Source: Lumnitzera littorea
Taxonomy: Eukaryota; Streptophyta; Magnoliopsida; Myrtales; Combretaceae
DNA length: 64,000 nucleotides
Direction of reading: 5' to 3'
NCBI GenBank assembly: GCA_024138015.1
Contig: JAMXBB010000011.1
Coordinates: 39,049,068-39,113,067, forward strand
Part shown: in pieces, positions 1-12,459 of the stretch
How positions within the stretch are numbered: the stretch's first letter is position 1
How the letters are laid out: every line of letters begins with the position of its first letter
The notes under the pieces: model-generated
Databases searched by the model: none
What the model was told of the DNA's origin: nothing
What the model saw: only the letters and a program-made list of their open reading frames with translations
Program-made: the position numbers and the translations under genes

Positions 1-839
1 ATATAACTGCCCACTCTCACTACTTTTTGGGAAAGTTGTCTAATCAATAAGCTTTCTCGTGTCTTGGTAGTTATTCCGATAACTTCTCCTTTAGATAGGA
101 TAATCTCCTATAAATATAGAAAAGGAACCCGATAAGAGGGATGGAATGACTCTCAATTTCTCAACTCTACTATTTTCATTCTTACTTATTAACTTAGGTA
201 TTGGAGTAGCAGTATTGGACTAGCCTATGTACAAAGTATTTGTCTTATCTTTGCAGGATATTTCCAATTCTCAAAATTCACCAACAACAATGCATATGCT
301 TTTAGAAGTTCTCAATCGTATTAAAAAAGAAGTAAGAAATTGATGTCCAAGAGAATTACGGTTGGGATCACAATCATGATCCTTGGCCATGGACCTTTTG
401 TTTCACTTATTTGTGATTTTTAAGAAGAGAAGATCACACCTAAGAAGCATGGTTGTGATTTATGGCCATGAACATGTCTTTCCCTTGAGAAACTCTCTTA
501 TTTTAAGGAGATTTAAAGTCTTAAAAGATTCCATATACATACAAATAGATAAAGACCTAGTAAATGAGTCAAATATTATTCCATTAAATCAATTAAAGCT
601 AAGGTCTAAAAGATAAGAAGAACAACTTTTAGAGTATTTTTTTTTTCTTTGTGGAATTCAATGTTGGAAGTGATAGGAGATGATATTTAAGCTTGAATTA
701 GGGTTGGGAATGTGAAACATCAATCTTTGAGCAATTAGCATAGGCTTAGAATGGCATATTACTTTTAACTAAGCATGTATTTTAGGAGGTTAAAGGTGTA
801 AGTAAGAATATTTACTCGCTATCGATAACTCGGATAATG
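1..839. other. Unclassified AT-rich sequence
   Basis: I see no recognisable gene or element here. A 77-codon open frame at 383-616 has no motif and no supporting context. The later part may be the degraded start of the LTR that becomes recognisable from about 840, but I could not anchor it by comparison. Confidence 0.4.
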
Positions 840-3800
840 AGAAATGATATATTTGGAGACCTTAAAAATAAATTATTTGGTTAATAAAATTTATAAGACA
901 TGAAATAATATTTAGAGGTGATGTATGCTCACTATAAAATAATATTTAGAGATGATGTACATTCATTATGTATGCCTAATGCATTAAATATATTTTTGCA
1001 AATTAATATAAACTTGGGAATATATATATTCTTAAAGTATGCTAGAAACAATTAATGAATGGCAAAACAACAACAAATAATTATGAAAATGTAGTAGACG
1101 TTCCTTTACTTATCGAAGCAAGATTGGAGGAGGACCTAAAATATGTTAACCTAGTGTGAGAACTAATTATACAATACAATGTAGTGATAATTATGTATAG
1201 ATAAAATATGGCTTGGAAATGTAAACATCTAAAGATAAAAATATTGATCAAATAACCAAATCACATTTGTTGATGAAGGGGAAACCCTCCATATTAGTAA
1301 GGATATGAGTTACTAGTAGGAATTCATCCAAGAAGGACACATAGGCTCTAGGACATGTAGCAAAATTTTGGAAGTAACATTTGGTTTTCCTTATGTCATT
1401 CATCACTGACTAAGAGCCCTATAAATTGACATAGGACTTCACAAACTAGTTTTTTATGCAATTTAAACTGAAGTTATTTAGTTAGTAAAAATCAAAGAGT
1501 AATAGAATTATAAATAGAAAATTAGGAAAGAAAAAAAAAACCACTAGAACACAATGGGGAAAGGTTTCTATTATATGAAGTTTCATACACCTAACTTGTA
1601 CTTGTTGTAGAGCTTTGCTTCTTGAAGCTTAGCCTTGAGGGAAGTTTGGTTGATAGGAAGTAGCCATCGGATGACGACTAGTAGCTAGAGAAATGCCACA
1701 TACTTTAATTTTACTTGTAAGTTCTTAAATTTTCGCAAAAGTACAAACATTGCTAAAAAATCATGAAACTTGGTATTTGTGAGTACTTTTCTGCATAGAT
1801 TAATGTGGTATTTTTATTTTGATAAGATGATGTACAAAAATATATATGGTCCTTAAGAAATCAACCTAATAAAACAAATTTTGAATTAATTTTCAAAAGT
1901 AGTAAATGATGTTGTTTTAAACTAATTTTTGGTTTAAGATTCCTCATATGTAATATTTAATTTGTATAAAAAAGTTTTTGATAGACTACACATTTAATAT
2001 TTATTAAAATTATTTTATTAAATCTATTGCGTTTTTCATACTAAGGACATAACGGATTTCTAGTTAAAATTCTTATTGAATCTAGTTTGCAATGATTTTG
2101 GGGGGCTTAATTGTGATTTTGGAAGTGTTGTGACTCTAAAGGAGGCTTAGTAGGATTGCTTAAAATTTTCATATCATGTATGCACTAATGATACGAAAAC
2201 CACTTTGCAAGTTAAAGGTTGCAAAACTCTAAAAAAATTAGTCACTAAAGTTTTCGATTCTTAATTTAATTAACTTACTACAACATATATGTGACTATGG
2301 ATATCCGATAAGCTACAGTCCATTAGAATTGTAGAGAATCGGTATTCCTTACCAAACGATAAGATTAGGTAGTAAAGTTCTAAAACTCAAACTTACAAAT
2401 GTCACAAAATTTGACTGTAATATTAATAATTATATGTACTATTTCAAACCGTTTACACAATCTATTCTCAGATTCTAACTTTTAAGCACCCTAACACTAA
2501 TACTTAACACTCGACTCTTAACCCATGCCCTATTATCTAGCAACTTACAAAAGAAAACTATTGGGGAGTAAGTTACAAGAGCTTAATAAGTTATCCCTCA
2601 TACTATACCAACAAATAGGTTATCAAACAGTTTATTAACAAACATATGAATGCATAAATAAGCAGTATGCCAAATAGTATATATGCAGTTGACTGATGCT
2701 GCATATAACATCGTATTTAATGCCTTCCGAAGTAAGGGTTGAAGATACATCGGCACCAATCACAACCGGGCTCTAGTACATGGGGTTTTTAACCATATAT
2801 AAATATATATAGAAATTCCTTGTTTCACGAAATAGGTTTCTATTTCCAAAAGTTAGTAGTATACAAATATCCAGGTCTAACGGTGAGGTGATTCCCTTAG
2901 TCCACACTCATACCTTATAGCGGTGGTCTCTAGACGCAACCCCTAACTACCTACGGTTAGCATCTCTGACGTCAGTAAAACCCGTAAGCCAAGGGTAGGG
3001 TCTTGTTGTACCAGTGCTCCTGCATTGTATTAATCAAATCATGTGAGAATCCATCCCTCTAAGGCCCTTCATTACCAACTGTGTGAGGTGACAGTCAAAA
3101 CATTATATTTAATGTTTGTACTCTATGCATGATTCATTTAATTTTAATTGAGTTGAATATGATTAAGTCAATTGATAAGGTGGTCAAACATTATCAACAA
3201 ATTATTCAAATTATGCAACAATCAATTACATAACCAAATCTTCAACTATCACATTTAACAGTATTTTGCGCAGTAATCAATCAATATCAGTTACATACAT
3301 AACCTGAACCCCCATGTATCAAATTATTAATATTTAATTTGTGTGCACTAATTACAAGTATAAAACAAGTATAAAGTCATTGGGAGTACTCACTTGGTCA
3401 TAAATGATGTTAGGGATCGTAATAGTCCAAAGATAAATCGGTCTCGATCTCAGGATCACCTAACATTAGGAGAATATGAAAAGTAGTAAATTTGGGAATT
3501 AAATAACTAAACTAGTATGCTAAGTTGTACTGTTTACTTAACTCAGTTATTGATTTACGTGAAATCATCGATTCAAGCTTTTTATCAAATCGTGTATAAC
3601 TTTTTCAATTTAGCTCGGATTTTTATGAACTTATAGTTTATTTTGATCATTTTCGAGCGTACTTTTTCATAACGAGATTTGTTTTAAATGTTGTAATCCA
3701 CATTTTCCATTATAGTGTAAAAATATTACGAATTTTTATTATTTTGATTTAAATAATTATAAGTTATTATTTTAAGCTTTTCTTTATGATTTTATGGTTT

Positions 3801-4840
3801 AATTAATTTGTAAATTTTATATTTTTGAAATTTTATTACTTTAGACTTTATTTTTCAATAATTAACTTATTTCACTATTTTAGGGTTAAATGCTTATTTA
3901 ATTCACTTTTTGCTATATTAATAATTTTCTAATTATTTTATTATTATTATTATTATTAATTACGAATTTACTTATATTTTATTAAATGATGATGTGGCAG
4001 CATGAGGAGGTGCCACTTGTTATTTTTGTGATTTAGTATATTTTTCAAAAAAAAATTTTATTACTTTTCATGATATTTATATAATTATGTTTATTATTCT
4101 ACTTTATTAAATTTTGCAAATTAATTATTTTCCTTTTTCTTTTAACCTCACGTCATGTATATATACTTATATATTATACTTACTAAACCCTTAAAAGTTT
4201 GTTTTCTTTTCTCTTTATATATTCTTGTTTTAGATATTGTTAACATATTATTTCTTCTATTCCTAATTGAGATTATGAATTGGATATTTGGATTACTAGT
4301 TAATAGATCTTGTGTGGTAATTGGTGCTTTGTTGAATCATTAATTCTATAATCACTGGGCTTATAATTTGATCGGTTGGAATATATGTTAGATTAGAGTT
4401 GAGTTTGAGAAAACCTTTTCTAATTAATTTACGTGATTTCGTTAAATTAGATTAAAGAGAAGAGATAGAGATATGTGCTTGAATTCAATTAGGGTTTAGG
4501 AACTGAAAAGGATTGATCAATTTACTTCTTGTCTAAAAATAAAACGAGTTGAATTGGTTAATTCTGAGTAATTATTCGCTTTGTGAAAAGGAGTTTTTAC
4601 CTAGTGCTTCATTGATTTAAAATAGTACCAATTAAAGATTTGATATTAACATTAATTGGTTTTCTATTTATTTGGCTTATGATTAAATCCATTAGAGATG
4701 TCGAATATCCCAATTTTGTAAAGTAGATTAATTGCATTATTAGTTTTTAAACATTAAGAATAGCATTTTTAATTTAATTTGCCTAGCTTTAGATGGGACT
4801 AATATAATAAGAGCTAATATAACATTTCCTGTAGGTTTGA
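840..4840 (+). mobile_element. Decayed LTR, family 1 copy F, interrupted by copy E
   Basis: Segments 840-2125 and 4499-about 4840 align by eye, in order, with the family 1 LTR at 24413-29537 (copy B). Examples are AATAATATTTAGAGG at 905 against AATAATATTCGAGA near 24680, and a shared stretch around 1875-1925 against 27310-27360. A TATA-like CCCTATAAATTG lies at about 1428, where copy B has GTCTATAAAAAGCC. The alignment resumes after copy E, with AAAAGGATTGATC at 4507 against TTAAGGATTCCAG in B. Both outer ends are unclear and the copy stops before the LINE at about 4975. No coding sequence remains. A 35-bp unit is repeated in tandem at about 903-970. Confidence 0.6.
2126..4498 (+). mobile_element. 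LTR of family 2, copy E (solo LTR)
   Basis: The first 1.6 kb matches copy D (19395-20960) closely: the start TGTTGTGACTCTAAAG against TGTCATGACCCTAAAG, then a colinear stretch including the segment about TATCCGATAAG and CAGGATCACCTAACATTA. Weaker similarity continues to about 3900. The proposed right end, GGGTTTA at 4498, is like the GGGTTTACA end of copy D and is followed by GGAAC, close to GGAAG just before 2126; this fits a 5-bp target duplication. The host LTR (copy F) resumes at once. The right boundary is less certain than the left. The 62-codon frame at 4155-4343 lies in this LTR and is not a gene. Confidence 0.6.
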
Positions 4841-4974
4841 CCTAGCCTTTACTAGTATTATACTATATACACTTATTAGAAAAATAGCTTTAGTATAAAG
4901 TAAAGTTAGGTTCAGTGTATTATGTTTTTATGGTTGTGTATGCATCTATATTCTAGTCGTAAATACTGCATTAC

Positions 4975-6147
4975 ACCATGCTTTCAATAAATATCAAGCA
5001 ATTGTATAAATCTTAGTAGGTAGCCATCTTATGCTTGCTTCCCTACATACTCCACATAAAGGATAAAATCCACTTATTGAAGGACTAAACTCGTTCCTAA
5101 TCAACACAGATGCTAAGAGTGTTGTCTCATACAAACTTAGTCCATGCACACAATAACAAAAGATGTTCTACCATTCCATCCTCTGAGTAGAACTTACATC
5201 TCTTAGAATTAACCACACTTCGTTTTGCAAGGTTAACTTATGTGGGTATAGCATTGTTTAACACCCTCCATATAAAATGTTTAACCTTAGCCAAGTAAGG
5301 GCAATTCCATACCTGTTCTATACTACTTTCTCTACTCATTAAGGAGACGAACCATTTGTGCTTTGAAAATGAGAGTTGCATCTGATTAGTTATAAGCTCA
5401 CCTTATACAGTAGTTTCCATATTTCTCTATAAGCCATATTGGTTCGTCCTCAAACCTATGTACTAGATTAGGATTTCTTATATTTCTTTGGTTGTGCTTT
5501 AGTCAAACCAATAAATAAGAACTTGCAACTTCTAATGGTCAATGAGATTTGCCACTCGCATTTCTAGTAAAGTGATGCCTTCTTGAGCTTTTAGGACATA
5601 TCTATCCATTTTTAGGATCCATCTATCACCTACCTTAATGGTTGTACCATTCCCAACTTGCCAGATAGCTCCTTTCATGGGTTAGTCTTAACTATAGAGA
5701 ATGCGAGTTTCGGGAACCCATAGAAGCCTATAAGAGAGAGGAGTTAGGGAAGTAAATACCTTTTAAAATTCTAACTCAAAAGGCATTTTCATTAATGATC
5801 ATTCTCCATGCTAGCTTGGTCAAGAGAGCTTTGATAAAATCATCAAGATATTTAAACCTAAGGCCTCTATAAGACCTGGGAAGTGCAATCTTCTATTAGC
5901 TGTATCGATGTATCTTTCTTTCATCTCTTTTCTAACCCCACCAATTTATGGGGAACTTAAAGCAACTCATAGGTAGGTTGGGATGGCACTAATAACTGAT
6001 TTTATCATAATCTTCCTTCCTGTATTAGATAACGAGCATCTTTTCCAAATCTTTAATTTAGCACAAACTTTATCCTTTATGAATTGCAAGGCTTCACTCT
6101 TGTTCCATCACCAAATTGTTGCAAACCCTAAATATTTCCTTAGATTG
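4975..6147 (-). pseudogene. LINE (L1-type) ORF2, C-terminal part
   Basis: Minus-strand translation gives the end of an L1-type reverse transcriptase followed by the zf-RVT domain usual at the C-terminus of plant LINE ORF2. Visible pieces include RKYLGFA, SEALQFIKDKV, GRKIMIKSVISAIPTYL and, nearer 5200-5320, KVKHFIWRVLNNAIPT with a later FYSEDGMVEHLLL zinc-site region. Several stops interrupt the frame. The frame joins, without a shift, to the reverse transcriptase at 12455 and above once copy A (6148-12454) is ignored. The 3' end and tail of the LINE are not clear; the boundary at about 4975 is where recognisable coding similarity ends. Confidence 0.8.
6143..6147. repeat. Target-site duplication GATTG, left copy
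   Basis: GATTG lies directly before the TGTCACG end of LTR copy A and is repeated exactly at 12455-12459, directly after its other end. Removing A plus one copy keeps the LINE reading frame open, which independently supports both boundaries. Confidence 0.85.
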
Positions 6148-6689
6148 TGTCACGCTCCAAATAAGTGGTCATAATAATCCCTTTATGTGAACCATCTTAA
6201 GATAAAAGCTTACTTTACAATTATTATCGTCAACTTGATCAACATAAGGCGTACTTAACTTAATTGCTTTGAAGCACTCAATTCAATACCCATTTAGTGT
6301 CAACCTGTGATGTAATCCTTTCAAAATAGCTTTTCAACAAAAACTCATAAGATAAAACTTAAGCTTATAATCAGGATTATAAGATTGCATTTACATGAAA
6401 AAAGTGACATTTTCAAAAGAAGTCTTATAAAATCAACAAGTTCCTATATACAAATTAGAAATGGAAAGCAACTAACCCACCTAAGGAGACCTAATTAGTT
6501 TTCCCAAAAATACAAAAGACAATAAAAGATAGCAAAGCCTAGCCATTTCTTGATGATCCTTACTTCTCGGCCTTATTTACATGTTAGATTGAAAACTTTA
6601 ATGAATTCCTAATGTCTACACTAAACCTTAAGACATCTCATTTTTGTGTACCTCAAGTTTATCTTTAATTCAAAAGCCTTATTTTAGGT

Positions 6690-6870
6690 AAAAAAGGCCA
6701 ACAAATGAAAAAATTCAAAAAAATGGAAAATAAAAAAATTGAAAAATGGGAAAAACGCAAAAAAAGAAAAAAGAAAAAAGAATAGATTAGGACAAAACCC
6801 CAAAAAATTAGAAAAGGAGAAAAAGCCAAAAAAATTCCAAAAAACCTAAAAAATAAAAAAAAAATGAAAA
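6690..6870 (+). repeat. A-rich low-complexity tract
   Basis: Runs of A separated by single G, T or C make up almost the whole stretch. It sits near the start of LTR T1, like the A-rich AAT repeats near the start of the full Tat LTRs (32220-32330, 45405-45530). Confidence 0.7.
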
Positions 6871-7317
6871 CTCATAAAAGGCATGGCATGGTGGTCCATT
6901 TGAGTTAGTTTACGTGGATATAATTTTTTGAGATCCAAAACAATTTCTAGAGTTAAAATAAGCACGTGCAATTTAACCAAATTAGGATTTCTAAATAAAA
7001 ATGGGTATTTATTGAAAATTATTTTTTCTAACCCAAGTTGGGCTAAATCATTTTGAAAGTATATATTTTTAATGGCCATGGCCTCCAACTGTATCTCAAT
7101 TGGAATTTAAATGAGTATTTTATGACCATTTGAATTTCTTGATAAGATTCAAATAAAGATAGAAACCAAGATTCTAATCTAATCAAATTGAAAAAATTTT
7201 GAAAGTATTTTGAATATATATTTATTGGACTTCATATTTGCTTAAAGAAGGAAGTGCCTTTTTTTTTAGAATTTAGGTAATTAGTTAAGCGTTCTCAAAG
7301 TGTTTTTGGAATAGAAG

Positions 7318-7425
7318 ATGAAAAAAAAAGGAAAAAAGAAAAAGAAAAAGTAGAAACAATGGGGAAGGAAAAAAAAAAAGAAAAAAGAAGAAAGAAAAAA
7401 GAAAAAGGAGAAAAAAAAAATAGAT
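7318..7425 (+). repeat. Polypurine A/G tract
   Basis: About 105 bases that are nearly all A and G, inside LTR T1. It is low-complexity sequence with no coding meaning. Confidence 0.75.
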
Positions 7426-9534
7426 GACATCTATCACCTATTTATGCCTCACCAAATGGTGGTGTCATGTCACACCTAAAATGAGGTGCTGCATGGCATG
7501 TGAAGTGTCACCACGTGATAGCCATGAAAGTGCCGCGCAGACCAACTATAAGGCTACATGTGGCGGTAGAGGGTCAAAGTTTGACCTTGTCTCTTTCTTC
7601 TTCGCCTTTTGCTCACATGAACAAAAGGCTTAAATTTTAATTTGGTTTGAAAATGGCAAATGTATCCATGTTTTTTTTAACCTGATTTCACCCACTTTTG
7701 GCCACTAAAAATCATGAGAAAATATGAAATTAGAAAGTGTATGAATAATATTATTTAAGCATGTTCAATTTTTGAATTTTTATTGAAGGAAATTTCTAAA
7801 ATAAAAAAATCAAATTCAAGTAACTGAAAAATGGGTATATCTTCTACTCGAGTTAAAATTAGCAAAATAGAAACATATCCTTATGAGATACCTCAAAATA
7901 CTCAATAAAAACATGCAATAATATCTTCTATTTCAAGTGTTCACCTTTATTTTCCATCAATTTATGCAACATGTTCAATTTTGGCTAAAAACGAAAAAAT
8001 TAGGATACATATAAGAATTTGCCATTGTTAATAAAGATGTGATCTTTTCCTAACATAGATGCTTTTTAAGAAGGAATTACAACTTAGCACTAAAAATAGG
8101 AGTCATCCCCACAAATTCAAGCCACTCCCAAGTATTGCAAATATCCTTATTGTGAGGATTGCAAATTTTTTCTCTCTAAAGTTTAAAATTTGAATATCCA
8201 CTCTCTTTCTTTGATTTCTCTCATTACAGAGCAAATCAAAGAGACTTGATCTTTATACATCAAATCCCAGTTGGTGATTTCATTTAATTTCATGTTGAGT
8301 GGAAGTAATTTGAATTTGTCAAGAAGGTAATTTTAAGGATTGCTCATATCAAACCTAAAGTTTTTAAGAAAATTGGGAGTGATGTTGCTGGGTTTTCTAA
8401 AAATTGAGTTAGGTATTTTAAAGAGCAACCTTTTAAGAGTCCAAAGCCATTAGCCTCACCTCAAGAGCTGATCGATTTGTCCCTAAACCGCCATCGATTC
8501 AATTTGCACACAAGCATTGATTTTTTTTTTTTGTTCATATTTGCTTGCATCGGTTGATTTTAATAGTTTCATTATTTGATAAGATATGTGCATGTTTAAT
8601 TAAGTTGGTTAGTATGCATGGTTTATGATCAATTGCATGTTTAATTATAATGTTGGCTTGATAATTAATATGTTTTGATGTTGTTTAATATAATTCCTCA
8701 TTTGTATGTTTGTTTATTTATTTGCATGATAACTTATTTCACTTGTCTGTTGGTTTGCATGTTAAAATGAAAAAATAAAATATGTTTATTAGCTTGCATG
8801 ATGATATTTTTTGCATGTCTTTAATTAATATATGATTTGCATGATGTTTCTAATAAATTTGCATGATATTTGCATGTTACATGAATAAATAAGATTTTTC
8901 AAAATAAAAGGGATTTTATCAAATTTCTTAAAAATTGCAATTTTTTTCATAAAAATGTTTTCATGAATAAAAAATTTTAATTAGCCTTTTTCTCAAAATT
9001 AAGGGTCTATTTTTAGAGTTTTGAAAAAGTGGACCAAAACCCCTTTTTTTTTTTAAATTAATAAAATTTAATGAACTTAAAGTGATAAGAATCTTTCAAA
9101 AATAAAATAAGCTAACCAACTAAAGTTTTCGTATTAGAACCGCATGGGATTGTTCCCTCTCCATGGGTATGTAGGCACTTCAGGCAACCTAAACAAATAG
9201 AAAGAAATATTTTTTCCCCTTCTTAATCTTTTTTAGATACAATAAAGCCTTTTTATTTTGAAAAACCCATTTTTTAAAAAAAAAAAAGGAGAGAAGGATT
9301 TTTTGCATTAATTATTTCATGGATAATTTTATAATAACCATGAAGGTTTTAATAAGTTACCTCCCAAATTCATGTTATCTAATTTCCTTTTCCCAAAACT
9401 CCTTTTTAGATAAACACATGGATCGATAGCTAAAATTAAAGTCTATCCACTCATAGACTTTAATTTCACTCTTTTCCTAACCTAGTCAAGTGGCGCCTCT
9501 AGTGTTTTAAATACTTTTCAAAAATTCAAACTTG

Positions 9535-9597
9535 TTCCTAATCTAGTTAAGAGACTTATATTAAATGGGCTAGATTTAATATAAGTCAGATTAGGAA
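9535..9597 (+). other. Stem-loop near the 3' end of LTR T1
   Basis: GACTTATATTAAAT (9553-9566) and ATTTAATATAAGTC (9574-9587) are perfect reverse complements around a 7-base loop. Outer arms TTCCTAATCT (9535-9544) and AGATTAGGAA (9588-9597) extend the pairing after a bulge. The same position in the other Tat LTRs carries a related stem with different but still complementary bases. Confidence 0.8.
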
Positions 9598-11480
9598 AGA
9601 GGGAAAGAGGAAACTAAAATTTGAGCATGACAAGACCAGCAAAGGAACCTAAAGGGGAATGAGTGACAATGTACTGATTAAGTAGGACGGAGACAAAAGC
9701 ATACATTGATCACAAGGTAAATAAGGTTATCAACCAAGTTAGCTAGATGCAATACACAGTAAAGCTAATGCCATTACATGATGTTATTCAATTTGTTGTG
9801 AGATTAGAGAAACTTTACTTGCTTTAATTCATAATGTAGAGGACTTGTGCAATAAAGAACACCCTTTGCTCGAGACTACCTTGATACCACAATCCTCAAT
9901 TTTGTCACAACATTCTCTCCTATCACTTAATTTAATTAAGGGTGCGAAAAGGACCATTTCAGCTATTTTTATCAAAACGTTTATGTTTGGCCTAATAATT
10001 CTAATCATTTCCCTTCGATAGGTTGCAATGCATATATGTTAAGTTAGAGGTTGGATTTGAGTTAGTCCATATTATAAGGTGATCAATCAATTACAAACAA
10101 TCTAAACATAGCAATGTATATATATACAAACAACCATTACATGGAGCTTAGTTCTCAACGGCATATTAGTAATCAATTATATACATTGCATACACATAAT
10201 CAACTACTTATAATCACAAGCAATACGCACTTAAGTCTCTAAGTGCTATACAACCATAGTCTGAAATGTTGTAAGACTTCAATGCTACTTACCTAGAGTG
10301 TTTGTTACTCTGATTACTCGTAGTTGAAAGGCCTTTCCATGCCAATAGTCTTTATAACCAAAGTCTCAATGATGATATAAACTATCATAATATGATAATT
10401 TAGCTATGTACTATGTCTATTATTGTCAAATTAATAAGTTATTCTAGGTTTGGGGTCATTTCATGTTTAGTAACTTATTTCTTTACCCTTTAACTCAGGT
10501 TATGAATGAGTGTCTTCCTATAGTTTCTAGTTGAAATATTCTTTGAGTTAAGTTTTAAGTCGTTTTAAGTTTGGGATACCTTAACAGAACACATTTTGAC
10601 TTAGGTTTTGACTCTTTATCAATATAAGATATTTTATCAAGATACTCCTTAAGTTATGATTTTACTTAAGGTGGTCTTAGAATTTGGACAAAGAACCTCC
10701 TAACTTAAGTTCTGACTTAAAATAGCTTTTTAGAGTCTAACCTTTAACTAACTTCCTGACTTATATTATAGCTAGACCTTATACACTAGGCTACTCTTTG
10801 ACCTAGCTCCAAACGACTTCCTCATATCTTATATTTCACTATTTCACTCCATGCCACTGTTTAGTCTTTAAATTTGTCAACAAAAGTACATGGTTAACAC
10901 TTTAATATTATCTTAAACTTCCATTTCAACTCATGTTTATTCTTAAAGTTAATTATTTGCTTATACATGTAAAATTACTCACTTATACTATGATAAACAC
11001 TACAACACAGCCATTTAACATCAATATTAGTAGCATATATTCACATACAGCCTAAAATTATAATTGTTTCATAAAGATTCAACTTATCCACATTTATTAA
11101 ACTTCATTTCAACACTTATTTTTATACTTTTTAGTAGAATAAACTTGTAAAGTTTTCCTTAAATCTGTATAACCAGCTTGTAAACCTATTTTTCTTTAAA
11201 CATCAGAAGCTCCACCTAACTGTATTTCATCAAAAACCACAAAATTACTCAAATTACAGTAGGTTCATGTGGGGTTCTTTGATGAATTCTTAAGAAATCC
11301 ATCCTTAGTTCACTATTTTGTCAAAAATCCAATTTTATCAAAAGTTCAACTTTGAAATTTTGAAAAAGCAATTACATAATGGGAAACTACACACAAAAAT
11401 TTGGGATGAACTAACTTCATTTCAGTTTTTGAAAATATGATAAAATTCAATGGATGGGATGTTTTTCTTAAGAAGCATAT

Positions 11481-11520
11481 GTGTGTGTGTGTGTGTGTGA
11501 GTGTGAGTGTATATATATAT
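11481..11520 (+). repeat. GT/AT microsatellite
   Basis: A run of GT repeats followed by GTGAGT units and AT repeats, inside LTR copy A. Confidence 0.9.
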
Positions 11521-12454
11521 TGGCTTAAAATTTTGAAAAACTTGTTTGATATTTGAAATCTACATGGAAAAATGATTGGATAAAACAAGTTTCACATTTT
11601 TTTAGCATCATTTGTTATTTTTAGAAAAATTAGGAAAATCAGACGAGAAATCATAACTCACTAAAAACCGCCACTCCAACTGTTGTTTTTGTTTTAGGTG
11701 TGTAGAGGTGGGTTACAATGGTCGTTTGCTTCCAGAACACGCTCGTACCTTCAAATTGTTGTTTACTCGATTCTGCACCAATTTTTTATAATCTTCTTTT
11801 AATTTTTCTCACTTATCTTCCCTAACTCCTAGATTTTTCCTAAACTCTACTTTGCCTAAACTTTCATATAAAGAGGCTTTTTGAAAATTTCCAGAATGAA
11901 AGCGATGAGTTTACGAGGTTTCTCTCTCCTCTTAAGCTTAAATTCTCTTTTTTTCCTTATATGAACAAGATGTGTCATTACTTAACTCTCACATCCACAA
12001 TTGTCCATAGTTAAGCCATGCTTAATCCTTATTCTTTCTACTACCACCTATCACTTGTTTACATTTTTAATATTTTTCTTATTAATTTTTAGTATACTTA
12101 GCATATGTTTAATTAATTAGGTATATATTTATATGTAATAATTACACTCAATGTACATATATACTCTTTACACATTATTTCATGTCAATTCAAAATTTTA
12201 TTATCTATGTAATTTATCTCTTAAAAGTTTGTTAATTTTCGATACCTATTTTGCGCGATATATATAGAATAACATATTAAAATTAACTATTTTAGCTATA
12301 TTGTTATTTTATTATATTTTCATAATCCATACCCATGAGGCCTCTTTGACTAAATTCTATAATCCATTCATGAACTCTTAACCTAATCGAGTTGCTTTCA
12401 TGAACGCCCTAAATTAACTACTTGATACTTATCCGCTAAAGTACGAGGTTTATA

Positions 12455-12459
12455 GATTG
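12455..12459. repeat. Target-site duplication GATTG, right copy
   Basis: Exact partner of 6143-6147, directly after the end of LTR copy A. Confidence 0.85.

Larger units (their letters stand above)
6628..9632 (+). mobile_element. Tat-type solo LTR T1, inside copy A
   Basis: The start TTAAGACATCTCATTTTTG parallels the Tat LTR start TGTAGACACCTAATTTTTG at 32151. Later shared marks are GTATGTAGGCAC at about 9169 and the stem-loop at 9553-9587. The end GAGCATGACA parallels GGCTCGACA of the Tat LTRs. Flanks AAACC (6623-6627) and AGACC (9633-9637) make a 5-bp duplication with one transition. Copy B preserves the uninterrupted site as GGTTTTAGTAGACAT, matching what A becomes when T1 and one duplication are removed. 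The first TG is now TT. Length is about 3.0 kb and no internal region is present. Small open frames at 6846-7088 and 7424-7633 fall in this LTR. Confidence 0.8.
6148..12454 (-). mobile_element. Solo LTR, family 1 copy A, interrupted by Tat-type LTR T1
   Basis: On the minus strand this runs from TATAAACCTCG (12454 downwards) to GCGTGACA (ending at 6148). It is colinear with the plus-strand copy B at 24413-29537: matches include TAGAGACTTAAGTG (about 10230 against 28501), the stretch around AATAACATCA, and the terminal GTGACA. Its length without T1 is about 3.3 kb, similar to B without its own insertion. It is flanked by perfect GATTG repeats and lies inside a LINE reading frame. A likely promoter element, CTTTATATG, is seen in minus-strand reading at about 11870. 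No internal region, primer site or polypurine tract accompanies it, so it is a solo LTR left by recombination. Small open frames such as 11346-11588 are not genes. Confidence 0.82.
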
